Below are positions 25,290 to 36,271 of a stretch of 64,000 bases of DNA, piece by piece. The stretch is from positions 682,001-746,000 of the forward strand of contig NZ_JBHRZT010000020.1 in the NCBI RefSeq assembly GCF_042649685.1, in the 5' to 3' direction. The notes beneath the pieces were generated by a model that was given only the letters and a program-made list of their open reading frames with translations, was not told the origin of the DNA and made no database searches. The DNA is from Bacillus_BA songklensis. Lineage in GTDB: Bacteria > Bacillota > Bacilli > Bacillales > Bacillaceae_H. How positions within the stretch are numbered: position 1 is the stretch's first letter; every line of letters begins with the position of its first letter. Position numbers and translations under genes: made by a program.

Positions 25290-26530
25290 TTACTCCATGT
25301 TTTTGATTAATTCATCACCAAATTCAGAACATTTCACTTCTGTCGCCCCATCCATTAAACGGGCGAAGTCGTAAGTAACCACTTTAGAAGCAATTGTTTT
25401 CTCCATGGAAGAGATGACTAGTTTAGCCGCTTCATGCCAGCCAAGGTGTTCTAGCATTAATACACCTGAAAGGATAACAGAAGACGGGTTCACTTTATCA
25501 AGGCCGGCATATTTTGGTGCTGTACCGTGAGTCGCTTCAAAGATGGCATGTCCTGTTTCATAGTTGATGTTCGCTCCTGGAGCGATACCGATACCGCCAA
25601 CTTGTGCAGCCAGCGCATCAGAAATATAGTCACCGTTTAAGTTCATCGTAGCCACTACGTCAAACTCGCGCGGACGAGTTAAAATTTGTTGTAGGAAGAT
25701 GTCGGCAATCGCATCTTTTACGATGATTTTGCCAGCTGCTTCTGCTTCCGCCTGTGCTTTATTAGCCGCTTCTTTTCCTTCTGCTTCTACGATACGATCG
25801 TATTCAGCCCATGTAAATACTTTATCGCCAAACTCTTCCTCAGCCAATTGATAACCCCAGTTTTTGAAGGCACCTTCCGTAAACTTCATAATGTTTCCTT
25901 TATGAACAAGTGTTAATGATTTTCTGCCTTCGTTGATTGCATAGTTAAGGGCTGCACGAACAAGACGTTTTGTTCCTTCTTCTGAAACCGGCTTGATTCC
26001 TAGACCAGAAGTTTCAGGGAAGCGAATTTTATNNNNNNNNNNACTTCTTCAGTTCCTTCTGCATACTCGATACCTGCATAGATATCTTCAGTATTTTCAC
26101 GGAAAATCACCATATCCGTATCTTCAGGACGCTTAACAGGTGAAGGTACACCTTCAAAGTAACGTACAGGGCGCAGACATACGAATAAATCGAGTTCCTG
26201 GCGCAACGCTACGTTTAAGGAACGAATCCCGCCGCCGACAGGAGTCGTAAGCGGACCTTTAATCCCAATTATGTACTCACGGATTACATCCAATGTTTCT
26301 GAAGGCAGCCACTCACCTGTCTCGTTGAACGCTTTTTCTCCAGCTAACACTTCTTTCCAAACAATTTTCTTTTGGCCATTGTATGCTTTCTCAACAGCTG
26401 CTTCTAATACACGTGAAGCTGAAGCCCAAATATCTGGACCTGTTCCATCCCCTTCAATAAAAGGGATAATAGGATAGTCTGGTACGTTTAATACACCGTT
26501 AGTTACTGTAATTTTTTCTCCTTGAATCAC
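25290..26530 (-). CDS. icd: NADP-dependent isocitrate dehydrogenase, interrupted by a 10-N assembly gap
   Basis: Icd oxidises isocitrate to 2-oxoglutarate. The start is GTG at 26530 after AGGAGGTAATTTTC ([17 protein letters not shown]). The frame runs through [20 protein letters not shown] and ENTEDIYAG to the N run at 26033-26042, then resumes out of frame ([14 protein letters not shown]) and continues to [15 protein letters not shown]. Compared with the 423-residue B. subtilis enzyme about 41 nt belong where 10 Ns stand; replacing them gives 423 residues and restores the frame. I read the gene as intact. Confidence 0.93.
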
Positions 26531-26625
26531 GAAAATTACCTCCTAATAGCTTGTCTAAATGAAGTAGTTTAATAGAGAGTGCCCAACAACACTCCAGTAC
26601 TATTGAGCACTCTAACGCCATGTTA

Positions 26626-27744
26626 TTACATGCGCTGCTCGATTGGAATGTAGGCCTGTTTTTCAGGACCAATATAATCCGCACGCGGACGAATCAAGCG
26701 ATTATTTGAATATTGCTCTAAAATATGGGCAATCCACCCGGATACACGACTCACCGCAAAAATTGGTGTAAATAAGTCATGGTCAATTCCTAGACAGTGA
26801 TATACAGAAGCTGAATAGAAATCCACATTAGGCGGTAATGCTTTTTCAGATGTTACAATGCCCTCAATTTTCACAGACATTTCATACCATTTCGTCTCGC
26901 CATTCAATTGTGTTAACTTTTCAGACATTTTTCTTAAATGTTTCGCACGCGGATCACCTTGTCTGTATACACGGTGTCCGAATCCCATGATTTTTTCTTT
27001 ATTATTTAATTTGTTGCGGATATAAGATTCTGCATTTTCCACTTCTCCGATGTCTGACAACATTTTCATAACCGCTTCATTTGCTCCGCCATGAAGCGGA
27101 CCTTTTAATGCACCGATGGCTGCCGTAATACCGGAATAGATATCAGATAAAGTGGCAACACAAACGCGTGCAGTAAAGGTCGAAGCATTCAATTCATGAT
27201 CAGCATGAAGCACAAGTGCCTTATTGACAGCCTCAACTGCTACATCGCTTGGCTCTTCGCCAGTTAATGTATATAAGAAGTTCTCGGCAATGCTGTAATC
27301 TGCTTTTGGCCTGATTGGCTGTAATCCTTTACGAATACGCGAAAAAGCCGTAACAAGAATCGGCAGCTTTGCTTGAAGACGAATGGCTTTACGATAATTT
27401 GCCTCTTCATCCATTACATCCGCTTCCTCATCATACAGCCCTAATAAAGAGACCGCTGTTCTAAGGGCTGCCATTGGATGAACTTGCTTAATGGGATATG
27501 CGTTGAAATGGTTAATGACTTCTTCCGGTAAACTGGCATTTTCCGCTAGCTGTTTAGTGAAAGCAGATAGCTCTTGTTGATTCGGCAATTTGCCATGCCA
27601 CAATAAATAGACCACTTCCTCAAATGTTGCGTATTCTGCTAGATCATCAATATTATATCCTCGATAAGTTAGTGTATCATCAATTATTGAACTAACAGAA
27701 GATGTAGTTGCTACAACCCCTTCTAGACCACGAGTAGCTGTCAT
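26626..27744 (-). CDS. citZ: Citrate synthase
   Basis: The 372-residue enzyme condenses acetyl-CoA and oxaloacetate. Conserved histidine regions are visible: LHADHELNASTFTAR, GPLHGGANEAV, MGFGHRVYRQGDPRA and the catalytic aspartate segment NVDFYSASVYH. GGAGAGAGGATT precedes the ATG at 27744; 13 upstream in-frame residues are dropped. It heads the citZ-icd-mdh operon with a long leader. Confidence 0.96.
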   Translation of the reverse strand: MTATRGLEGVVATTSSVSSIIDDTLTYRGYNIDDLAEYATFEEVVYLLWHGKLPNQQELSAFTKQLAENASLPEEVINHFNAYPIKQVHPMAALRTAVSLLGLYDEEADVMDEEANYRKAIRLQAKLPILVTAFSRIRKGLQPIRPKADYSIAENFLYTLTGEEPSDVAVEAVNKALVLHADHELNASTFTARVCVATLSDIYSGITAAIGALKGPLHGGANEAVMKMLSDIGEVENAESYIRNKLNNKEKIMGFGHRVYRQGDPRAKHLRKMSEKLTQLNGETKWYEMSVKIEGIVTSEKALPPNVDFYSASVYHCLGIDHDLFTPIFAVSRVSGWIAHILEQYSNNRLIRPRADYIGPEKQAYIPIEQRM

Positions 27745-27780
27745 AATCCTCTCTCCTTTACTGAAAAATTCCCCATAACC

Positions 27781-27806
27781 CATTTGTCTAAACCATTAGA
27801 CAAATG
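27781..27806 (-). promoter_or_regulatory. Perfect inverted repeat in the citZ leader
   Basis: CATTTGTCTAA and TTAGACAAATG flank ACCA. The element ends 37 bp before the citZ ATG, so it could be an operator or an RNA hairpin that controls access to the ribosome site. Confidence 0.5.
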
Positions 27807-28033
27807 TAAACATTCAAATTGAGCGCATGCTCAGCGTGAGAGTAAACCGTGGAGAAAAAGCACATCCAAATAAGCCATAAATAACGAAAAACTGGTGCAC
27901 CAAAAAAGTAAATGCTTACATTTCCATTTTCAACCAATAGTACATAAAGCAGTATAAATGTACATGGAAAAGTTTTAGAAAAATCATTCTTAATAAATTT
28001 AAGGATATGTAAGCGGATGTTGCTTCAAGTTAT

Positions 28034-28062
28034 ATTATAAACAATTATCAGACTTTTGTGAA
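28034..28062 (-). promoter_or_regulatory. Sigma-A promoter of citZ
   Basis: TTCACA (28057-28062), a 17-nt spacer and TATAAT (28034-28039) on the minus strand; start near 28027. Confidence 0.7.
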
Positions 28063-28109
28063 TGAAAACAATAAATTATTTTTTTAAAACATTATTATAC
28101 GAGAAAAAT

Positions 28110-28574
28110 TTATGAAAAAACATTAACTAATTTCATAAATAAATAAGCAATCCCAGCCCCTATTAACGGTCCAACAGCCACCCCCCTAAATAGCGAGACC
28201 GCTAAAATGGTTCCAAACACGAGAGCTGTTGTAATATGAGGGTCGTCAGCCAAAAGCTGCAATCCATATTTTGCGATAAGCGCAACTGCAACCCCTGCTC
28301 CCAAAGCAACCCAGGCATAAGACGATTTCATCGCCTCTCCAAGCTGCTTAAATCCAATTTCCCCTGTTGCAATCGGAACTAAAACGGCAATCGTAATGAT
28401 AGTAACGCCGAGATTAATCCCCTTCGACTGCAGATAAGGAAACACCTTTCCTTCTAATCCTGCCAATTTTAAAATGAGCAATAATCCAGCAGCAATAATC
28501 AATGACTGATTTTTGGCCATCAGTCCAATAATGAGCAAAACAAGTAAAAACAAAGATGCTTGTGAAATCACCAT
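28110..28574 (-). CDS. ytwI: DUF441 membrane protein YtwI
   Basis: The 154-residue protein has four to five membrane helices and little else. Length, sequence (GLEGKVFPYLQSKGINLGV, PLIGAGIAYLFMK) and place beside citZ match YtwI of the DUF441 family. AAAGGAAGAAA precedes the ATG at 28574. No function is established for the family. Divergent from ytvI. Confidence 0.87.
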   Translation of the reverse strand: MVISQASLFLLVLLIIGLMAKNQSLIIAAGLLLILKLAGLEGKVFPYLQSKGINLGVTIITIAVLVPIATGEIGFKQLGEAMKSSYAWVALGAGVAVALIAKYGLQLLADDPHITTALVFGTILAVSLFRGVAVGPLIGAGIAYLFMKLVNVFS

Positions 28575-28681
28575 TTTCTTCCTTTCCGCTTTCAAAAATT
28601 TGAAACTTCTCTTTTATTATTTTCGTAAAAACATGAAAACGAGTAAAATAAAGGTAATAATGCCTTAGAGGGGGGAACTTT

Positions 28682-29800
28682 TTGAACAAGCAATACTTAT
28701 ACAGCTTCCTGCGCTTTTTTATAGTAGTAGCTGCCATTATTTTAGGAGTCTATATGCTTTATTATGTATCCACTCTTACATACCCTTTCATTATTGCTCT
28801 TATTATCGCTTTCATCATTAACCCTGTTGTTAATTTATTCGAAAAAAAAGGTAAAATGCCCAGGGCCTTGGCCGTCATTATTTCCCTCACCTTGATATTC
28901 GCTTTACTGGCAGGATTGATCACATTATTAATAGCTGAAATTTTATCAGGTACGGAATACTTGGCAAAAGTCGTCCCAGATCACGTCGGAAGCCTTGTCA
29001 TGTTTATTGAAGACTTCATCGCCAGCCAAATCATTCCTGTCTATAATCAAATCAATTCCTTATTCAACAACCTGGAAGCCGGCCAACAAGAAACCATCAT
29101 GACAAACATTCAAAACATCGGAGGAAAAATCACTCAAACAGTAGGTGAGTTCATTAAAAATTTTCTTCAAAGTATTCCGGCCCTGCTGGCATGGCTGCCA
29201 GACGCCGCAACAGTCATTATTTTTTCATTGCTTGCCACCTTCTTCATCAGCAAGGATTGGTATCGTTTAGGAGCATGGTTTCAACGATTTCTTCCGCTCA
29301 AAGCCCGCAAAAGCAGCAAAACGATATTTGCAGATTTGCGCAAAGCTTTATTCGGATTCCTTCAGGCACAGTTAACACTCATCTCTATTACAACAGTCAT
29401 CGTTTTAATCGGCTTGCTTATTTTACGGGTAGACTATGCCATCACAATCGCTTTATTAATCGGTCTGGTTGATATTTTGCCTTACCTGGGAACCGGCCTC
29501 GTCTTCATCCCGTGGATTATTTACGCTTTTTTTACCGGCGATACATCATTTGCTATCGGTTTATCCGTTCTTTATTTAGTCGTAGTGGTGCAGCGTCAAG
29601 TAATGGAACCGAAAGTGCTCTCCTCAAGTATTGGACTTGACCCGCTCGCTACGCTAATTTCTCTATTCATCGGATTTAAGCTTTTTGGATTATTGGGCTT
29701 AATCGCAGGTCCAGTTACTCTTGTCCTCTTAAAAACCTTACACAGTGCCCATGTATTCGAAGATTTCTGGGATTTTATTATCGGTAAAAAAATAACGTAA
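28682..29800 (+). CDS. ytvI: Sporulation membrane protein YtvI, AI-2E transporter superfamily
   Basis: The 372-residue protein has about eight membrane helices in the AI-2E/UPF0118 arrangement: two pairs near the N-terminus, a soluble insert (about 95-150), and C-terminal helices with LLIGLVDILPYLGTG and GLDPLATLISLFIGFKLFG. Family members export small molecules or exchange ions; YtvI is tied to sporulation in B. subtilis. The start is TTG at 28682 after GAGGGGGGAACTTT. Confidence 0.87.
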   Translation: MNKQYLYSFLRFFIVVAAIILGVYMLYYVSTLTYPFIIALIIAFIINPVVNLFEKKGKMPRALAVIISLTLIFALLAGLITLLIAEILSGTEYLAKVVPDHVGSLVMFIEDFIASQIIPVYNQINSLFNNLEAGQQETIMTNIQNIGGKITQTVGEFIKNFLQSIPALLAWLPDAATVIIFSLLATFFISKDWYRLGAWFQRFLPLKARKSSKTIFADLRKALFGFLQAQLTLISITTVIVLIGLLILRVDYAITIALLIGLVDILPYLGTGLVFIPWIIYAFFTGDTSFAIGLSVLYLVVVVQRQVMEPKVLSSSIGLDPLATLISLFIGFKLFGLLGLIAGPVTLVLLKTLHSAHVFEDFWDFIIGKKIT

Positions 29801-29867
29801 TCACTGAACTTCAGTTAACATCAAACATAAACGTCAATTTCCCAACTAATAACGCGGATATGGATTG

Positions 29868-30022
29868 ACAAGAAGACTGTCCCCTAAATCCTAAAAAAGA
29901 CAATAAACATGCTTTTTAACTGAAATGAACCGTCAGGGAAATCCTTGGCTTCAATAGGTTTCCCATGGCGGTTCATTTTCAGGAGATGACGTAGGAAGCA
30001 TGTTCTTTATGTTTTCTGCGTC
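29868..30022. repeat. Palindromic intergenic repeat, family 2
   Basis: AAGACTGTCCCC leads into a palindrome (29921-29981) with TGAAATGAACCG / CGGTTCATTTTCA arms around AAATCCTTGGC...GGTTT. A further hairpin AGATGACG...CGTCATCCT follows. It lies between convergent ytvI and fxsA and probably ends both transcripts. Confidence 0.72.
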
Positions 30023-30032
30023 ATCCTCTTTT

Positions 30033-30425
30033 TTACCATCTCTTGATTGTCATAAATGGACCATTTCTAAAAAATCGCTGCAGCCATTTCGCTAATATTG
30101 GCTTTACCACCCTTCTTGTCGGTGGAAACAGCAAAAAGAATCCCAATACATCTGTAAGAAAGCCAGGTGTCAATAAAACTGCCCCGCCAAACAGAATGCA
30201 TACTCCGTCCAGGATGGCTCCGCCAGGAATCTGACCATAAGATAATTGCTCTCTCGCTTGCATTAAAACCGCCATACCTTGTTTCTTGGTTAAATATGCA
30301 CCAAGAACCCCCGTCAACATCACTAGTAAAAAGGTTGGCAACGCTCCAAAGGTTTTACCGGATAAAATTAATAACCACATTTCCATTGCAGGCACAATAA
30401 TCAACACAGGAATGAGAAAACGCAT
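30033..30425 (-). CDS. fxsA: FxsA family membrane protein
   Basis: The 130-residue protein has four hydrophobic segments and the FxsA core GAYLTKKQGMAVLMQAREQL and GGAVLLTPGFLTDVLGFFLL. FxsA (suppressor of F exclusion in E. coli) is a cytoplasmic membrane protein of unclear role. Located downstream of pyk as in B. subtilis. Confidence 0.88.
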   Translation of the reverse strand: MRFLIPVLIIVPAMEMWLLILSGKTFGALPTFLLVMLTGVLGAYLTKKQGMAVLMQAREQLSYGQIPGGAILDGVCILFGGAVLLTPGFLTDVLGFFLLFPPTRRVVKPILAKWLQRFFRNGPFMTIKRW

Positions 30426-30508
30426 CTATAAGTCCCCTTTTTTGCAAACAAACGGTTGTACATACCCTATTATAATTAATAATACGCTAAAACCCAAAAT
30501 TAATGTAC

Positions 30509-30550
30509 GAAAATGCCCGAGATCCATTTTATGGATCTCGGGCATTTTTT
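30509..30550. terminator. Bidirectional terminator between pyk and fxsA
   Basis: AAAATGCCCGAGATCCA pairs perfectly with TGGATCTCGGGCATTTT around a 5-nt loop, with T-rich sequence on both sides. Confidence 0.82.
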
Positions 30551-30576
30551 AACTATATAAGTCCTACTTAATTTTT

Positions 30577-30759
30577 TAACCTCTGTCACTGATCCTTCTT
30601 CTATTTGCGCCTTTCTGTTCTCTCACCTTGAGCAGGCTTACAAAGGTCTTCGTATAAGCGGCTGACAAGAACCCGAAAGGGAGATTGGCGGCCGCTTATG
30701 CGTAAATCATTTGCGCGGATGTTTTTTATCCACGTCAAATGATTTATGTGGATTTATAT
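30577..30759 (+). repeat. Structured dispersed repeat, family 1, copy A (about 183 bp)
   Basis: It starts TAACCTCTGTCAC and shares TTACAAAGGTCTTCGTATAA with copy B at 44991-45177. A first hairpin has ATAAGCGGC (30654-30662) paired with GCCGCTTAT (30691-30699) and an inner CCC-GAAA-GGG tip (30672-30681). A second hairpin is at 30704-30745. In family orientation it reads on the plus strand, antisense to pyk. Not recognised as any named RNA or insertion element. Confidence 0.78.
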
Positions 30760-30760
30760 A

Positions 30761-32521
30761 TTATAGAACACTTGCATGACCTTGATAAATGATACCTTGT
30801 GTTGCATCTACTGTAATTTCTTGACCGTCAGTAAAAATGCTTGTCGCATTTTCAACCCCGACGATAACTGGAACACCTAAGCTTAAACCCACAACGGCAG
30901 CATGGCTTGTTAATCCACCTTCCTCCGTGATGATAGCCGAAGCCTTCTCAAGTGCTCTCATCATATCTCGATCCGTACCGTTTGTAACAAAAATCGCACC
31001 ATCCGCCATTTTCTCAGTAGCTTCTGCTGCATTTTTAGCCACCACTACTTTTCCGAAAGCAGATTTACGGCCGATTCCTTGTCCTTTCGCTAACACATCG
31101 CCAACAACATGAATCTTCATTAAGTTTGTGGAGCCTGCTTCGCCAACTGGAACACCTGCTGTAATCACGACAACGTCACCGTGTGAAATGATACCCGTTG
31201 AAAGGGCTGATTGAACAGAGTTATCCAACATTTCATCGATTGAAGCAGCGTTTTGACCGCTTACAGGATGCACACCCCAAACAAGGGCTAAACGGCGAGA
31301 TACATCCTCATTTGCTGCTACCGCAATGATTGGAGCCTTTGGACGATACTTTGAAATCATTTTTGCTGTATGTCCACTCTCTGTTGGTGCAAGGATTGCG
31401 GCTACCCCCAAATTTAAAGCAGTATGCGCAACCGATTGTCCAATCGCATCCGTCACCGTAGAACCTATTTGTTTATTACGTTTTGATAAAATTTCGCGAT
31501 AGTCTAATGCTTGCTCTGCACGGGAAGCGATAGAATGCATTGTTTTAACAGCTTCAACAGGATATGCCCCTGCTGCTGTTTCACCAGATAGCATGATTGC
31601 ATCTGTGCCGTCAAAGATTGCATTCGCTACGTCACTTGCTTCCGCACGTGTCGGACGCGGGTTGCGTTGCATAGAATCAAGCATTTGAGTAGCTGTGATC
31701 ACCGGTTTACCAAGAGCGTTACACTTTTTGATTAACGCTTTTTGAACAAGAGGTACTTCTTCAGCTGGAATCTCTACCCCTAAGTCTCCACGAGCGACCA
31801 TTAAGCCGTCAGATACTTCCAAAATCTCATCGATGTTATCGACACCTTCTTGATTTTCAATCTTTGGAATGATTTGAATGTGGCCTGCATTGTGCTCTTC
31901 AAGCAATTGACGAATTTCCAATACGTCAGCAGCACGTCTTACAAATGAAGCAGCAATGAAATCGATTCCTTGTCCAATGCCGAACACGATGTCATTTGCA
32001 TCTTTTTCTGTCATACCAGGTAAGTTCACACTAACGCCAGGTACGTTTACACCTTTTTTATTCTTTAATGTACCAGGGTTTAATACTTTTGTTTTAATTT
32101 CTTTTGCTTGCTTATCAACACTTAATACCTCTAAACCGATTAATCCATCATCAAGCAAGATTTTAGACCCGGCTTGTACATCGTCAATTAAGCCTGGGTA
32201 TGTAATGGAAAACTTCTCTGCTGTCCCGAGTACTTCTTCCATTGCAACGACTACTTCAGATCCCTCTGTCAAATCGATTGCCCCGTTTTCCATATTATGA
32301 GTACGAATTTCCGGTCCTTTCGTATCTAATAAGATTGCTACCGTTTTGCCTGTCATTTTAGCCGCTTCACGGATGTTGCAAATACGATTGCCGTGCTCCT
32401 CAAAATCGCCGTGTGAAAAGTTCAGACGACATACGTTTAATCCTGCGTTCATTAGCTCAACTAATTTTTCTACACTTTCACTCGCAGGACCGATAGTACA
32501 AACAATTTTTGTTTTACGCAT
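30761..32521 (-). CDS. pyk: Pyruvate kinase with C-terminal phosphohistidine domain
   Basis: The 586-residue enzyme makes pyruvate and ATP from phosphoenolpyruvate. The A/B barrel core carries [12 protein letters not shown] and [19 protein letters not shown]. The C-terminal extra domain has [21 protein letters not shown], the PEP-utiliser mobile domain typical of Bacillaceae enzymes. The ATG at 32521 ([14 protein letters not shown]) follows GAGGAGGATATAAGGGA. pfkA is 35 bp upstream, giving a pfkA-pyk operon. Confidence 0.96.
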   Translation of the reverse strand: MRKTKIVCTIGPASESVEKLVELMNAGLNVCRLNFSHGDFEEHGNRICNIREAAKMTGKTVAILLDTKGPEIRTHNMENGAIDLTEGSEVVVAMEEVLGTAEKFSITYPGLIDDVQAGSKILLDDGLIGLEVLSVDKQAKEIKTKVLNPGTLKNKKGVNVPGVSVNLPGMTEKDANDIVFGIGQGIDFIAASFVRRAADVLEIRQLLEEHNAGHIQIIPKIENQEGVDNIDEILEVSDGLMVARGDLGVEIPAEEVPLVQKALIKKCNALGKPVITATQMLDSMQRNPRPTRAEASDVANAIFDGTDAIMLSGETAAGAYPVEAVKTMHSIASRAEQALDYREILSKRNKQIGSTVTDAIGQSVAHTALNLGVAAILAPTESGHTAKMISKYRPKAPIIAVAANEDVSRRLALVWGVHPVSGQNAASIDEMLDNSVQSALSTGIISHGDVVVITAGVPVGEAGSTNLMKIHVVGDVLAKGQGIGRKSAFGKVVVAKNAAEATEKMADGAIFVTNGTDRDMMRALEKASAIITEEGGLTSHAAVVGLSLGVPVIVGVENATSIFTDGQEITVDATQGIIYQGHASVL

Positions 32522-32556
32522 TCCCTTATATCCTCCTCGAACTTGTTCCATTCGCA

Positions 32557-33645
<1,089 letters not shown>

Positions 33646-34623
33646 TTATTTTATCCCTATGGTATCGTTTTCAAGCGAAAATTTTCCGATTTTTTTGTAT
33701 TTTGAATAGCGTTGTTGAATGAGTTCTTTTTCTGTCATTTTTTTTAATTCCATCAAGGACCGCTTCAGCACCAAATCCATCAGTTCCGCTTGTTGTTTAA
33801 CATCGCGGTGTGCGCCGCCTTTGACTTCCGGAATCACTTCATCCACAATATTTAGTTCTTTTAAATCCGGAGCTGTAATTTTCATCGTTTCGGCTGCTTT
33901 TTTCGCTAAACTTGCATCCTTCCATAAAAGTGCTGCTGCACCTTCAGGAGAGATAACTGAATAGGTAGAGTTTTCCAGCATATGGATGTAATTTCCTATT
34001 CCGAGTGCAAGCGCTCCTCCGCTTCCGCCTTCTCCAATGACAATACAAACAACAGGAACCGTTAAACCGGCCATTTCGAATAAATTTCTTGCAATGGCTT
34101 CACTTTGACCTCGCTCTTCTGCCGCTTTTCCAGGATAGGCTCCTTTTGTATCGATAAAGCAAATAATAGGTCTGCCGAATTTTTCTGCTTGCTTCATGAG
34201 TCGAAGTGCTTTACGATATCCTTCAGGGTGCGGCATCCCAAAATTTCGTTTAATGTTTTCTTTTGTATCCTTTCCGCGTTGATGTCCGATGACTGTAACA
34301 GGCAGCCCATGGTATTTGGCGATACCACCGACAATCGCTTGATCATCACCGTAATAACGGTCTCCATGACACTCGAAAAAGTCTGTGAATAAATGTGAAA
34401 TATAATCAAGCGTTGTCGGACGCTCTGGGTGTCGGGCAATCTGGACGCGGTCCCAAGGTTTTAAATGCTCGTAAATTTCTTTTTCAACTCGCTCTAAGCG
34501 GGCCTCTAATTTTTCAATCTCATTATTTAAATCCACATCCGTATTTTGGGCGAACTCTTTTAATTCATTAATTTTATTTTTTAATTCGATTATAGGACGC
34601 TCAAACTCCAATTCTCCTACCAC
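33646..34623 (-). CDS. accA: Acetyl-CoA carboxylase, carboxyltransferase subunit alpha
   Basis: The 325-residue alpha subunit works with AccD to transfer carboxyl from biotin to acetyl-CoA, the first step of fatty acid synthesis. [15 protein letters not shown] and [20 protein letters not shown] are intact. The start is GTG at 34623, overlapping the accD stop by 7 nt, which suggests coupled translation and fixed stoichiometry. Confidence 0.95.
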   Translation of the reverse strand: MVGELEFERPIIELKNKINELKEFAQNTDVDLNNEIEKLEARLERVEKEIYEHLKPWDRVQIARHPERPTTLDYISHLFTDFFECHGDRYYGDDQAIVGGIAKYHGLPVTVIGHQRGKDTKENIKRNFGMPHPEGYRKALRLMKQAEKFGRPIICFIDTKGAYPGKAAEERGQSEAIARNLFEMAGLTVPVVCIVIGEGGSGGALALGIGNYIHMLENSTYSVISPEGAAALLWKDASLAKKAAETMKITAPDLKELNIVDEVIPEVKGGAHRDVKQQAELMDLVLKRSLMELKKMTEKELIQQRYSKYKKIGKFSLENDTIGIK

Positions 34624-35480
34624 TCTAGTTCACCACCGTTCACATGAATATCAAGGATTTGGGCCAGATTCTCTTTTAACTGATGACGCGGAATAACAGC
34701 ATCCAATTGACCGTGCTTTAATAAAAATTCAGCCGTCTGAAAGTCCTCCGGCAATTCTTCCCTAATCGTTTGTTCAATAATTCGTCGACCGGCAAATCCA
34801 ATCAATGCGCCAGGTTCGGCAAAATTATAATCGCCAAGGGAAGCGAAGCTTGCCGATACTCCTCCCGTTGTCGGATGCGTCATCACAGAAATGATAAGTC
34901 CGCCCTGGTCGCTAAACATTTTTAGTGCCGAACTCGTTTTGGCCATTTGCATCAAGCTCAGAACACCTTCTTGCATCCTGGCCCCGCCGGAAGCGGTAAA
35001 AATAAGGAAAGGCACCTGCAGCTCCATCGCTTTTTCAACAGCACGGGTAATTTTTTCACCGACAACAGACCCCATGCTTCCCATCCGGAAATGTGCATCC
35101 ATGACAGCTATGACCACTTTCATATCCTGTATCTTAGCTTCACCTGTAACGATGGCCTCGTTCAAATCTGTTTTCTGTTTATCTTTCTCTAATTTTTCTT
35201 CATAATCCGGAAAATCCAGAGGGTTCCCGGAAACAAGATTGGCATCATACTCTACAAATGTCCCTGCATCCACAAGGCTGTCAATTCTTTCAAATGCCGT
35301 CATGGGATGATGATGACCACAATTCAAACACACTCTTAAGTTTTTGACAAATTCCTTTGTATACATGATTTTTTTACAGTTTTGACATTTCGTCATAATA
35401 CCTTCAGGTACATCTTGTTTTGCGTGTTCTGAAGGAACGGATGCATACTTCTTCTTTTTGACAAACAATTCTCTTAACAA
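34617..35480 (-). CDS. accD: Acetyl-CoA carboxylase, carboxyltransferase subunit beta
   Basis: The 287-residue beta subunit starts with a zinc ribbon (C32, C35, C51, C54) and continues with the crotonase-like core ([26 protein letters not shown]). The start is TTG at 35480 after GGGAGGTTACAGC. I did not find a FapR-type operator upstream. Confidence 0.95.
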   Translation of the reverse strand: MLRELFVKKKKYASVPSEHAKQDVPEGIMTKCQNCKKIMYTKEFVKNLRVCLNCGHHHPMTAFERIDSLVDAGTFVEYDANLVSGNPLDFPDYEEKLEKDKQKTDLNEAIVTGEAKIQDMKVVIAVMDAHFRMGSMGSVVGEKITRAVEKAMELQVPFLIFTASGGARMQEGVLSLMQMAKTSSALKMFSDQGGLIISVMTHPTTGGVSASFASLGDYNFAEPGALIGFAGRRIIEQTIREELPEDFQTAEFLLKHGQLDAVIPRHQLKENLAQILDIHVNGGELEW

Positions 35481-35624
35481 GCTGTAACCTCCCTTTTTTA
35501 AAGCCTCTTTGATTAAAGAACAAAAAGACTCTTACTGTGGGAATCTACTGCATACTCCCCAAGAAATAAATTACCTTTACTTTACATAAAAGAGAGTAAA
35601 TGATGTGTAGAACGATGGCATGTC

Positions 35625-36266
35625 CTATTCGACATTTTCCATCTTGATTAATGTCTCATAATACTGGCGGTGGATCGTTAAAGCACGTTGTTCGTCCCGG
35701 TTGATCATTGCTTCAAACAATTCTTTTAATATCTCCCTGCCATATGTGGGATACGTATGCTCAAATGTCTTAAAATACCCTTCCACAACTCTCCAAATGC
35801 GTAGCAACAAACGATTATCAATATATTGAAATAACTCTTTTACAAGGTATTCATAGTTAGGCTCATCCAGCACCTTCGTTTGCAAGTGCTGTAATTGTGA
35901 GTCTGTCAATCTATAAAAGGCTATTTTCAAACCGATTTGCTCAATCCAAAATTTCGTTTCAATTAAATCTTTTTTGGCTTTACTATCTTGAAGGAGAAAG
36001 GTAGCCAGCAGTTCAATTAGTTGATGCTCACCAATTTCCTTTATGAATGTACCTTCCCCTCGCCTTGTTTCAATGATGCCCAACAATTCGATTGCGCGTA
36101 GTGCTTCCCTTACAGAAGAACGCCCCACATTCAAACGCTCGGATAGCTCTCGTTCAGAAGGGATTTTATCCCCTGTCTTTAATCCGTCTGTCTCCATCAT
36201 CTTGCGAATTTGATTTAAAATCTCTACATATACCTTCGATTTCTCGCCAGTCAATGGTTCTCTCAC
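35625..36266 (-). CDS. GntR-family transcriptional regulator, FCD/FadR subgroup
   Basis: The 213-residue regulator has an N-terminal winged helix (GDKIPSERELSERLNVGRSS, then REALRAIELLGIIE, residues about 30-70) and an all-helical C-terminal ligand domain of FCD type. It starts at GTG 5 nt after the malic enzyme stop, so it is cotranscribed. A TGGTCTGACCA palindrome, the operator shape used by FCD regulators, sits at the malic enzyme promoter. I infer feedback control of that operon by an unknown carboxylate or acyl ligand. It is absent from this locus in B. subtilis. Confidence 0.85.
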   Translation of the reverse strand: MREPLTGEKSKVYVEILNQIRKMMETDGLKTGDKIPSERELSERLNVGRSSVREALRAIELLGIIETRRGEGTFIKEIGEHQLIELLATFLLQDSKAKKDLIETKFWIEQIGLKIAFYRLTDSQLQHLQTKVLDEPNYEYLVKELFQYIDNRLLLRIWRVVEGYFKTFEHTYPTYGREILKELFEAMINRDEQRALTIHRQYYETLIKMENVE

Positions 36267-36271
36267 TCACT

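Larger units (their letters stand above)
27745..28109. other. 365-bp citZ upstream region
   Basis: It contains the predicted citZ promoter, a roughly 280-nt leader and an 11-bp inverted repeat just upstream of the ribosome site. A second short palindrome, TGAGCGCATGCTCA, lies at about 27818-27831. A half-conserved cre-like sequence TGTAAGCGGATG sits near the predicted start; this is weak. Confidence 0.5.
30426..30760. other. 335-bp region between pyk and fxsA
   Basis: It holds a perfect-stem terminator (30509-30550) and a full copy of the family 1 structured repeat. No frame looks coding. Confidence 0.6.

Noticed and set aside
25290..25889. icd as two separate genes or a pseudogene
   Set aside because: The break coincides exactly with the N run, and family length is restored by about 41 nt of missing sequence.
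27818..27831. TGAGCGCATGCTCA palindrome as an operator
   Set aside because: A short palindrome of this size is expected by chance in 64 kb and it fits no regulator consensus I know.
28007..28020. CcpA cre at citZ (TGTAAGCGGATGTT)
   Set aside because: Only the left half fits; the right half lacks CA. Kept as a remark, not a feature.
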